Part shown: in pieces, positions 55,774 to 64,000 of the stretch
Position numbering within the stretch: position 1 is the first letter of the stretch
Layout: the number at the start of each line of letters is the position of its first letter
Assembly: GCA_047967505.1 (NCBI GenBank)
Contig: CM106538.1
Strand: one strand, 5' to 3'
DNA length: 64,000 bases
Origin: Dipteris shenzhenensis
Taxonomy: Eukaryota; Polypodiophyta; Polypodiopsida; Gleicheniales
The notes under the pieces: model-generated
Databases searched by the model: none
What the model saw: only the letters and a program-made list of their open reading frames with translations
What the model was told of the DNA's origin: nothing
Position numbers and translations under genes: made by a program

Positions 55774-55790
55774 TCAGGCGGTCGGAGCAG
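55720..55790 (-). promoter_or_regulatory. Candidate TGA-CGG readthrough site between LINE-C ORF1 and ORF2
   Basis: ORF1 ends ACC GCC TGA and ORF2 continues in the same frame with CGG GAC AGG. TGA followed by CGG is the type II leaky-stop context known from some plant RNA virus replicases. Three bases after the stop, GACAGG can pair with CCTGTC 17 bases further on, a possible 6-bp stem. The nearest ATG (ten bases after the TGA) is out of frame with ORF2. Readthrough is an inference; the context and frame relation are seen directly. Confidence 0.5.
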
Positions 55791-57128
55791 GAGGTGGAGG
55801 TGGGGCCATATCTGCTGGTCTGTCATCCCTAGGCACTGTGGGAGCACGCCTCAAGGTGCCTGTGATGAGTCTGCCATCCCTGATCACTGCCCACTTGCCC
55901 TGAGCTCGGGCTGCGTCTCTCTGAGGCAAGAGCGCCTTGCGCTCCTCAACCTGTATCTGAGTCAGATCCTCGTCCATGGAAATCTGTGGGTGGTCTCTGA
56001 GTGTCCCTCTCCTCCTGAGGGCAGCTAGACGTGCCTGGGCATCTCTGAATCTGATAATGAGGGGCTGCTCTCTAGTACGATCTCTCCCGACTCTATATGC
56101 TCCTACTATGCCATGATCCTGTACTCCCAATGTCTGAGAGACAAAGGTCACGGCCTGTGTCATCGTGGACTCTGTCTCCGAGGGCAAGATACCACGAATG
56201 CGAATGTTGAGGGCCTTTGTGGCCCTCTGCTGTGACTCGGCCAATGTAGCTGATACAGTCGATCTCTGAGGCTGTGATGGCTGACGGCGGACGACATCCA
56301 CCCACTCTGTGGCTCTCTGGACCTCTGTCTGAAGGGAGGTCAAACGCTCCTCAACCGCTGCTACTGCTGTAGTGGGAGATGTGTCTATGTGCTGAACGCG
56401 AGTCTCGATCTGTTGCACTCGCTCTGTGTGTCCATGAATCTCTCCAGCAAGAGTCCTATGAGTCGCCTGTAAGACCTGAAGATCTGTTCTAATAGACAAG
56501 ATCTCCCGGTCCTGCTGTGTCACTCGATCAGTAAGAGATGCAACCTGAGCTGTAAGGAGAGCAATGTCTCGTCCTTCCTGTGAAGCATCTGAAGGGCATC
56601 TCGGAGGTGGGTCTGAAAGTGCTGAAGCTCTGGTAGGATGTGTTGGCAAGGACAAATAGTGCAAGGCATGGAAGGAGAAAGAGAGGGGGAAAGGGGGGAA
56701 ACCGGTAAGGTGGGTAGCGGGGATGAGGGAGAAGGCTGGAGAGGGGGAGAGAAAGCGGGTACCGAGGATGGAGAGGAGGGGAAGGCTAAAGTTGGAGAAG
56801 GGGTAGGAGAAGAAGGGACCTGAGAGGGGAGGGGTGAAAAAAACTGCGGGTACAAGGTGGCTATGGGTGGAAGATGAGATAATGGGGCTGAAACCGGTGT
56901 ACCTGTGACTGGGAGTGCGGCAAGTGCGGGCACTGCGCTGGGCGGAAGATGAGATAGTGGAGCTGAAACCGGTGTACCTGCGACTGGGAGTGCGGCAAGT
57001 GCGGGTACTGCTCTGTCCTTTGAAGAGGATGCAAGTCCTCTTCTACTATAGTGCAGCATGTCGGTCGTGGAGGCCATTGATGTTGCTGCTGTTGCTCCTT
57101 CTGTAATATGCTCGACGACGTCGGCCAT
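55774..57128 (-). pseudogene. LINE-C ORF1: coiled coil and RRM-like protein (one frameshift)
   Basis: Starts at ATG 57128 with MADVVEHITEGATAATSMAS, followed by a Pro/Ser-rich region with a tandem VPALAALPVAGTPVSAPLSH repeat. The frame shifts between about 56640 and 56570, where LRDALQMLHRKDE is followed in the other frame by IALLTAQVASLTDRV. A coiled coil (about 56560-56290) follows, then an RRM-like core (KALNIRIRGILPSE, AYRVGRDRTREQPLIIRF) and a C-terminal domain (ISMDEDLTQIQVEERKALLP, GKWAVIRDGRLITGTL), the layout of L1-type ORF1 proteins that trimerise and bind RNA. It ends at the TGA at 55776-55774. Confidence 0.85.
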
Positions 57129-57179
57129 GTTTAATTACGGAAAACGGGAAACCGGCGGCATTGAGAAGCAGGAGATGGC

Positions 57180-57898
57180 GAGCGCTGCCAATGCGCGATG
57201 AGCGGGTGAGCGGGGTGGGGGGCCTGAGCGGCTGAGCTGCGAGGGGGAGGGTCTGAGCGGGGTGAGAGGAGCTGCGAGGGAGCTGCGAGGGGGAGAGAGG
57301 AGCCGCTGCGAGGGGGAGGAGCTGTGAGAGGGGGGGGGGAGGAGCTGTGAGGGGGGGGCGGGGAGCTGCGAGGGGGGGGAGCTGCGAGGGGGGGGAGGGG
57401 CTACGAGGGGGGGCTGCGAGGGTGCGAGGGGCTGCGAGGGGGGAGGGGTGAGCTGCGAGGGGGGGGTGAGGGGCTGCGAGGGGGGGAGGGGTGAGCTGCT
57501 AGGGGGGCAGCGAGGGGGGGGTGAGGGGCTGCGAGGGGGGGAGAGGGGAGCTGCGAGGGGGGGTGAGGGGCTGCGAGGGGGTGTGAGGGGCTGCGAGGGG
57601 GACTGCTAGGGGGAGAGGGGCTGCTGCGAGGGGGTAAGGGGAGCTGCGAGGGGGGGGTGAGGGGCTGCGAGGGGGAGAGGGGCTGCTGCGAGGGGGAGAG
57701 GGGAGCTGCGAGGGGGGGGGTGAGCTGCGAGGGGGAGAGAGGGGAGCTGCGAGGGGGAGAGGGGAGCTGCGAGGGGGAGAGAGGGGAGCTGCGAGGGGAG
57801 CTGCGAGGGGGGGGGTGAGGGGCTGCGAGGGGGAGAGGGGCTGCTGCGAGGGGGAGAGGGGAGCTGCGAGGGGGAGAGAGAGAGAGAGAGAGAGAGGA
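57180..57898 (-). repeat. LINE-C 5' G-rich tandem repeats
   Basis: About 700 bp built from variants of GCTGCGAGGGGGGAG (plus strand), directly upstream of the ORF1 ATG, ending in an AG run (57874-57893). Repeats are short (about 12-30 bp) and vary in the length of the G-run. Position suggests a 5' UTR promoter array. Open frames through it (for example 58242-57499 minus) arise from composition. Confidence 0.85.
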
Positions 57899-57900
57899 GG

Positions 57901-58340
57901 TGAAGCTTTTTGTCCGTACGTTTCTTTTCTTGCCCGTGGGGTAGTCCTCCGAACAGCCTGTTTTTCATATGTCCGTCGTACATTTTTGCACCAAATTCTT
58001 GTGGTTTGATGAGGAATTGTTTTTCTATGAGAGTGTTGGGGTATGAGGGTGTTGGTGTATGTTAACAAATTGGTTAACAATATGCCACCGCTGGTTATAT
58101 GATGTGATTTGATGGACAGTGGTGGCAAGTCCATAGAGTCAGGATTGTGTCTTGGAGCTAGATGGGCCCAAGAGGATGGTAAAAGAATGAGAAGAGAGAG
58201 TGGTATAAAGATATTAGGGTTGGCTCTCCAAGCTTGAAACAATTAGCAATGGGTAGATGACGAGAGAAGGCAAGTGCAATGCAAAAGCATACCTTGTTTC
58301 CTTTCCGTACAGCCCTTCTATTCCCCCCCCCCCCCCCCCC
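57901..58340. other. Spacer with poly-C run, no gene
   Basis: Plain DNA between the LINE-C 5' repeats and the GTACAG-rich block. A C-run of about 19-20 occurs at 58321-58340. No coding or RNA motif was seen. Confidence 0.45.
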
Positions 58341-58620
58341 GGGTTCCCATACAGTCTTTGTGAATAGTCTGTACGGTCTGGCGTAATTTGCCCATTCAGT
58401 CTGCCATTAATTATCCGTACAATATGCCGTACGTCCATACAGTCCTGATTTTACCGTCCATACAGTTTGTCATGATTTGTCCGTACAATCTCTCGTATTT
58501 TGTCTATACAGCCTGTCATACGTCGTATAGTCCTTCTGATTTTTCTCATCCGTGCAGTCCATCATAAATTGTCCGTACAGTTCTTCACTTTTTCCTGTGC
58601 GTACACTTGCTCTCTGCTTC
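58341..58620. repeat. Degenerate CCGTACAGT-type repeats
   Basis: About ten variants of CCGTACAGTCTGTCAT spaced 20-35 bp apart. Similar GTACAG motifs occur at 5575-5700 in LINE-A copy 1 and at 23820-24060 in the copia-1 leader. Here they lie just upstream of LINE-A ORF1 sequence, so they may be a LINE-A 5' region. Confidence 0.65.
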
Positions 58621-58659
58621 CTTTGCCATACAATTACTTTTGGAGCTGTCAATCAGGGA

Positions 58660-59195
58660 TTTCTAGGGCTCAAGCATTTGGGAAAAATCATGTACCCAGT
58701 GAGCAAGGTCAAACCTCGTTGGGTTTTCAAGGTTTTCATATCCCAAGATGGTTGATTATTCCTTTGAGAAAACCTTCCACAAAGATAGGTTGGGACATCA
58801 TAAAAAGCAGAAGCAGTCTAAGGGTGAGAATGACCCTGTTCACGACTCTTTGGAAGCTAAATTGGTTTATGATACTATTGAAGACACCTAGAAAGATTGG
58901 AATGACTCAGTCCCTGCTCTCGGGCTTCTGGTTGAAGTGGATGATATTCTTGACCCTGTAAGGGATTATGCTCAGCATGCTGTTATTATTTTTTTCCCAC
59001 GTCGTATGCCTGTTGCTGCAAATGTTGGAAAGTGGCTGACTGCTACACTTGGGGGTTCTTTTGTTCAAAAAGTGCATTATGCAGCAAGAGGTTTTTTGGA
59101 GGTCATTATGACAGATGAGCACAAGCAGCACATGTATGTAGGACAGCATGGACACTTTCATGGTTATGATATTTTCTATACTGGACATCATTCTT
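58660..59195 (+). mobile_element. LINE-A ORF1/endonuclease fusion fragment
   Basis: YAQHAVIIFFPRRMPVAANV and FVQKVHYAARGFLEVIMTDE correspond to ORF1 of LINE-A M2. The sequence then passes directly into [18 protein letters not shown], which is the ORF2 endonuclease in M2. The rest of ORF1, the intergenic spacer and the endonuclease start have been deleted, at a point where both parents have GAGCA-like sequence. It stops at 59195, where gypsy RT begins. Confidence 0.8.
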
Positions 59196-59604
59196 TTTCG
59201 TAATCCACCGTCGAAACCTCCTTATCGGGTTTCTTACACTCAAAATGAAGAAATCCAAAGACAGGTGACCGAGCTACTCGACAAAGGTCACATTCGGCCC
59301 AGTCGCAGCCCTTTTGGATCTCCTGTACTACTTGTGGAAAAAAAGAATAAGTCAATGCGCCTCTGCATCGACTACCGAGCCCTAAACAAGCTCACTATCA
59401 AAAACAAGTATCCATTGCCTCGCATCGATGACCTCTTCGATCAACTTCTACATGCAACACAATTCTCAAAGATTGATCTTCGTTCAGGTTATCATCAAAT
59501 ACGCATACGAGAAGGCGATGAGTACAAGACAGCTTTTTGAACAAAGTATGGACACTATGAATGTTTGGTCATGCCTTTTGGGTTAAATCTAGCTGAGAAT
59601 ATCA
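59196..59604 (+). pseudogene. Ty3/gypsy RT fragment embedded in LINE-A
   Basis: [84 protein letters not shown], then a TGA, and YGHYECLVMPFGLN are the first half of a gypsy RT. It lacks the YxDD half, protease, integrase and LTRs. LINE-A sequence lies on both sides in the same orientation, and about 560 bp of LINE endonuclease present in M2 is missing at this place. Confidence 0.88.
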
Positions 59605-60495
59605 TTGCATGATATACCAGATGATCAATTATCTCATAGAAGGTTGCTCATTGTAAACAACAGTTACTTGCAGCATAATGTCTACAAAGACATGGTTTCT
59701 GATGCATGTCAGCCTCTTTCCTCTCAAAGCCTTATTGATATAGATTATGCTTGGGATGCTTTTGTTGCTCGCATGCAATCTATTATCAGGACCTATGGTA
59801 AGAATTACATGAAGACTCTGCGGGCAAATGTAGCCCAAGCAAAACAGAGTTGCCAATCTTTAACTGAGCTCAACCATTTTCAGCCTCTCTCCATGGATGA
59901 AAGCTCTTCTTTATGTCAAGCTCGACATTGTCTCTCCAAAATAATGATCACAGGAAAATCTCTAAGTGGGAGAGAAGATCAAGACAAAAGGCCTTCCTAG
60001 ATAAAGAATGCTCGTCTAAAGAATTTTTTAAAAGTTTGCATTGCAAGAGGCAATCTTCAAGCTCTTATGCCTGATGGGGTTTGGAATTCTTCAAGAGCAC
60101 AACTTGCTACAGCATGTGTTGATCATTTTTTGCGTCAGTTTGGGATGGCAGATCTCCCCTCACAAGATGTCCTTCAAGTCAGGAATGCTCTCCTTCAATA
60201 TGTTTCTCCTATTGTTTCTCCTATGCAGGCTATTGAACTGGAAATGCCTTTTACTGAAACAGAGTTGACTCATGCTTTAAAATCCTGTGGTAGATGGAAA
60301 TCTCCAGAATGGATGGTCTCATAGTTGAGTTCTTGCTTGCATACTGGGACATTCTTAAGCTGCCTCTTTTATGCATGATCAATTCTACCTTATTCATGGA
60401 AAAAAGGGATTGTCAGGCTCATTCCTTAAAAGAATATATGTGAATCCATGGCTGATTGTAGACCAATTACCCTTATGCCTATTGTTTACAAGATC
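59605..60495 (+). mobile_element. LINE-A endonuclease end and RT start, cut by gypsy LTR
   Basis: LHDIPDDQLSHRRLLIVNNS matches the endonuclease end of M2, followed by the linker DIDYAWDAFVARMQSIIRTY, ALKSCGRWKSPE and the RT start (RPITLMPIVYK-like, in shifted frames). It ends at ATTGTTTACAAGATC (60481-60495), exactly where the gypsy LTR begins. Several stops. Confidence 0.85.
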
Positions 60496-60957
60496 TGTCA
60501 AGCACTCTCTCTTCACGCCCTCTTCAGGATCACGGGAGTAGCACCATCAATCACCTCCCAGCCATATCTCACTTAGGCTAACGAGCAGACAGAGATCTTC
60601 GTTACCGAAATCCCACGTGAATAATCCTCTTCACTTCTCTCACTAGCCTCAGCAAGCCCCAATTCCCTAGATAGATCTAGATGCCACATGTCATCCATAT
60701 AGGGCCTTCCTAATGCAACATTTCACCCCTCTCTTGGGATGCATTAAATTCCTTGCCCCTAGGCACAATCTTTGCACTAGGCCCTTGGCCTTAGATCTAC
60801 CTAGTCTGGTGCTATCAGCCCTCACCTAGGACCTTGACATTAAATCCCTCCCGATCATTTACATGAAACGCAAACACATATATTACAGAGATAGATCCTT
60901 TAAGGGAAATGTCGACTGATTCTTCCGAGGTCATGCTACCTCGGCTAGAGCGTAACA
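60496..60957 (-). repeat. 3' LTR of the Ty3/gypsy chromovirus (462 bp)
   Basis: Bounded by TG at 60496-60497 and CA at 60956-60957 on the plus strand (equally TG...CA on the minus strand, which starts TGTTACGCTC). A polypurine tract lies immediately upstream on the minus strand. AGATC at 60491-60495 would be one half of a 5-bp target duplication; the other half lies beyond the window. Confidence 0.82.
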
Positions 60958-60968
60958 TTCCTTCCCTC
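60958..60968 (-). other. Polypurine tract
   Basis: GAGGGAAGGAA on the minus strand directly before the 3' LTR; primer for plus-strand DNA synthesis in LTR retroelements. Confidence 0.8.
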
Positions 60969-60969
60969 T

Positions 60970-63900
60970 TCAGACATTAGCGTCCTCGATGATAAAATTT
61001 GGGAACACTCTCCGCAACTGATATACGGATTCCCAAGTAGCTTCGAATAGAGGCTGACCATGCCATGCAACTAACACCGTGAGTATCTTCCGATTTCGTA
61101 TTTGCATTGTTCCGCGGTCCAGGATTCTTGTTGGTTTGCGCCTTGCAATGTCCTCTATCTCCTGAAACAAAACCACACCTTCGATTAGTGAGTCACCTGT
61201 ATGCAAAAATTTCTTTAAGCGCGAAACATGAAAAACCGGGTGCACCTTACACCCCTGTGGTAATTCTAATTTATAGGCTACACTGCCTATTCTCTTTAGA
61301 ATTAACCACGGCCCACAGTATCGAGGTGATAACTTAGCACAATCTCCTGAAGTCAACGACTTCAAGTGTGAAGGAACTCTGAGAAAAACTTTTTCTCCTT
61401 CTTTAAATACTCTTATAGACCGATTTTCATCCGCATATACCTTGGCTCTATCCATAGCCTGGCGGATATTAGCTCTCGCAAGTGCTAGCATCTCCCGCAT
61501 CTGAACTACAAAGTTCGCGGCACTAGGCACTTTCTGAGGTACTCCAACTATAGTTGGATTGGCAGGTCTATAACCATAGTTCAGCTCAAACGGACTAAAC
61601 CCGGTAGAGGAATGTTTCCTATCATTGTAGGCAAACTCCAACAATGGCAACCACTTGTCCCACGTATGTTGCCTCAATGACACATATGCCCTCAGCATAT
61701 CCTCTAAAGTCTGGTTGACTCTCTCCATTTGACCATCCGTCTCAGGATGATCCCCACTGCTCATTCCCAACTCAGTCCTTAGTGTCTCAAATACCGCTGT
61801 CAAAAAATGACCGGTAAATCTAACATCTCTGTCTGACACTATGGATCTAGGCAATCCATGTAGACGGAATATATGTCTAATGAACAAATCGGCCACTTGC
61901 GGGGCACTAACAGACTCTCTAGTCGGAATGAAGTGAGCCATCTTGGTTAGACGATCAACCACCACAAGGATAGAATTATACCCTCCTTGTGTTGCAGGTA
62001 GCCCTACAATAAAGTCCATGGAAATGCTCTCCCACTTACTTAGTGGTATTTCCAAGGGCTGTAAAAGTCCGGGTGGCTTCACCTGCTCGGCCTTACTTAC
62101 CTGACACGAGAAACATCGTGTCACATATTCATGAATATGCTTTTTCATCTTTGGCCAAAAGAAATCTCGCTTCACGAGATCATATGTCTTCTCGACTCCT
62201 GGATGTCCCGCACACGGGCTATCATGGCACTGTCGAATGACTCTCTGCCTGAGATCATTCTGACCAGGTACTACAACCTTGCCATTTCTAACTAGCATAC
62301 CATCCCTTATGGTATATCTTGCATAAGTTTGGCCTTTTCTGGATGCCAGGTCATCCTTTTCATTTTCCCCGGGTTTTAACACATGAGCTTTAGGCCATAA
62401 GCTCTGGACAAACTCGTCCACCTTTTGAGTTTCTCTTATCTCGGTTATTAGAGCACTCTCTAATACCGTGAAACTCAGGTTGTGCATAATGCGAGATAAC
62501 GCATCAGCAACCTTATTGTCTTTTCCTCTTCGGTACCGAATCGTTAGATTAAACTCCTGCATGAGCTCTGCCCACCTAGCTTGGCGGCCCCTCAAATCAG
62601 GCTGTTTACAAAAATGTTTCAGAGTATCATGATCTACATCCACATAAAACTCTGAACCATACAAATAATGCCTCCATGTTTTCAAAGCATGGATAACAGC
62701 ATACAACTCCAATTCATGAGTTGGCCAATTCCTTTGAGAGGGAGAAAGCTTCTTACTTTCAAAGGCTACTGGCCTTCCCTCTTGAAGGAGGACTGCTCCT
62801 ACCGCAATGCCACTTGCATCAGTTTCTAGGAACAAGGGTTTCTGGGGATCAACTATTTTTAACACCGGTCCTGAGACCACAGCTTGTTTTATGGTGTTAA
62901 AACTTTCTTGTTGATTCTGTCCCCAAATAAAAGGTACTTTATCTGAGGTCAGATCAGTCAATGGCGATACTATTCCGGAATATCCTTTGATATGCCTTCT
63001 ATAAAACTGGACAAATCCCAAGAATGATCGCAAACGCGGTCAGACTCTGAGGGATTGGCCAAGTTAGTATCGCAGCCACTTTCTTCGGATCCATTTCTAC
63101 CCCCTGTGGAGTAATTATGAACCCTAAGTACTCAAGCCTAACCATACATAGTATAGTTTTCTTCTTATTCACATAAAGACTGGCTTTCCTCAAAGTACTG
63201 AACACTATCCTTAAGTGTTCATGATGCTCAGTAACACTTTTACTGAATATCAAGATGTCGTCAATAAAATGTACTACGAACTTTCCGATATACGGACGTA
63301 GTAAATCGTTCATAAGCATGACGAAGGTCGCTGGAGCATTGGTAAGCCCGAAGGGCATTACCAAAAACTCATAATGACCAAACCTGCTTCTAAAAGCGGT
63401 TTTATGCACATCCTCGGCTCTAATCCGGATCTGATGGTAGCCACACTTAAGATCTATCTTACTGAAAATCACGGCTCCATGTAATGCATCTAGCAAATCA
63501 TCAATCCGAGCCATCGGATACCTGTGCTTAACAGTGATATTATTCAACGCTCTGTAATCTATACAGAGGCGAAACGTATCATCCTTTTTCTTCTTTAATA
63601 TCACTGGCGAAGCAAAAGGTGAGAAACTTGGTTGAATCTGCCCCAACTTGAGGTATTCTTCCAGTTGTCTATGCACCTCCGCTTCTTCAGCAAAACTCAT
63701 TCTATAGGGAGGTCTATTTACAGGTTCTGCCCCCGGGATCAGTTCGATCTTATGCTGAACTTTCCGCTCTGGAGGTAACCCATAAGGTAGTTCATCCCTA
63801 AAACGTTCAGAGAACTCCTCTGTTATAAGATTAGCCAGCTTAGCCATCTCACCACTTTGCGCAACATCAGTGCTAGCCGAAGAATCATCCACCGGCTCTA

Positions 63901-63970
63901 CCGATGCTGTGCAAAGGAATAAAAACTCTACTTGAGCTTTTCTGATATCTGCATGAGCAAGCTTGGTCAT
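60970..63970 (-). pseudogene. Ty3/gypsy chromovirus pol: RT, RNase H, integrase, chromodomain
   Basis: Two long minus-strand frames overlap and are separated by one frameshift near 63030. The upstream frame (from 63970) holds [48 protein letters not shown] and HFIDDILIFS, where the usual Tyr of YxDD is Phe. The 687-codon frame 63033-60970 continues RT (RSFLGFVQFYRRHIKGYS), RNase H (PLFLETDASGIAVGAVL), the integrase zinc site (HPGVEKTYDLVKRDFFWP, CFSCQ), the catalytic core (SMDFIVGLPATQGG, IVSDRDVRF, ETDGQMERVNQTLEDML) and a C-terminal chromodomain (RILDRGTMQIRNRKI, FEATWES). A chromodomain guides integration to particular chromatin. Apart from the frameshift it is well preserved; gag lies outside the window. 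Confidence 0.93.
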
Positions 63971-64000
63971 TTCAAAATCAAGCTTCTCAGCATAGTCCTG

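Larger units (their letters stand above)
51713..57900 (-). mobile_element. LINE-C: nearly full-length non-LTR retrotransposon
   Basis: On the minus strand: G-rich tandem-repeat 5' region (57900-57180), ORF1 (57128-55774), ORF2 (55773-51975), 3' UTR with a TTTC-type tail. GC-rich compared with the flanks. ORF1 and ORF2 each contain one visible frameshift; otherwise they are open. It lies in the large 5' intron of the SOQ1-like gene, in the gene's orientation. Clade not assigned; the RT differs clearly from LINE-A and LINE-B. Confidence 0.88.

Noticed and set aside
57499-58242. 247-codon minus-strand ORF rich in Pro/Ser/Leu
   Set aside because: It runs through the GCTGCGAGGGGG repeat array, where stop codons cannot occur on that strand; no family match.

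Overview
The window looks like nuclear DNA from a land plant with a large, repeat-rich genome. Almost everything in it is nested, decayed transposable elements. The one recognisable host gene is represented by two minus-strand exons (44403-44552 and 49213-49463) that match the C-terminal part of the chloroplast NHL/thioredoxin-like protein SOQ1 (suppressor of quenching 1), a photosynthetic-lineage protein. The exons are separated by a 4.66-kb intron holding TE debris. The upstream exon implied by the split codon is not in the window, so its 5' flanking intron would be at least 14.5 kb. The next exon downstream was not found in the 44 kb to the left. A fern or another large-genome plant would fit, but the species cannot be fixed from this sequence.

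Layout. 1-5511: Ty3/gypsy remnants, then a non-coding block with three diverged copies of one repeat, the last ending in a GT microsatellite. 5512-14912: six plus-strand copies of one LINE family (here LINE-A: ORF1 with DUF4283-like region and CCHC knuckle; ORF2 with endonuclease, RT and zf-RVT) lie head to tail, mostly separated by GT-rich spacers. 17432-22900: a GC-rich L1-type LINE (LINE-B) on the minus strand. 23290-30590: a Ty1/copia element (copia-1) split by a complete hAT DNA transposon (26566-29440) with an uninterrupted 636-codon transposase frame. 30589-38048: two minus-strand LINE-A copies fused head to tail. 38049-44250: a second copia of the same family (copia-2), broken by an LTR element with CACTT target duplications (38209-41544) and by a short TRIM-like element (41819-42742). 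44403-49463: SOQ1 exons and their intron. 49745-57900: a GC-rich third LINE family (LINE-C), as a fragment and as a nearly full-length copy with ORF1, ORF2, a G-rich tandem-repeat 5' region and a microsatellite 3' tail. 58660-60495: a LINE-A copy whose endonuclease region is replaced by a piece of gypsy RT. 60496-64000: the 3' LTR and pol of a Ty3/gypsy chromovirus (minus strand) inserted in that LINE.

No host operon or pathway is present. The interactions are between elements: DNA transposon into copia, LTR elements into copia, gypsy into LINE, and LINEs into microsatellite tails left by earlier LINEs. The two most interesting signals are the repeated placement of LINE-A copies at GT microsatellites, and the LINE-C arrangement in which ORF2 follows ORF1 in the same frame after a single TGA-CGG stop with no suitable ATG of its own.
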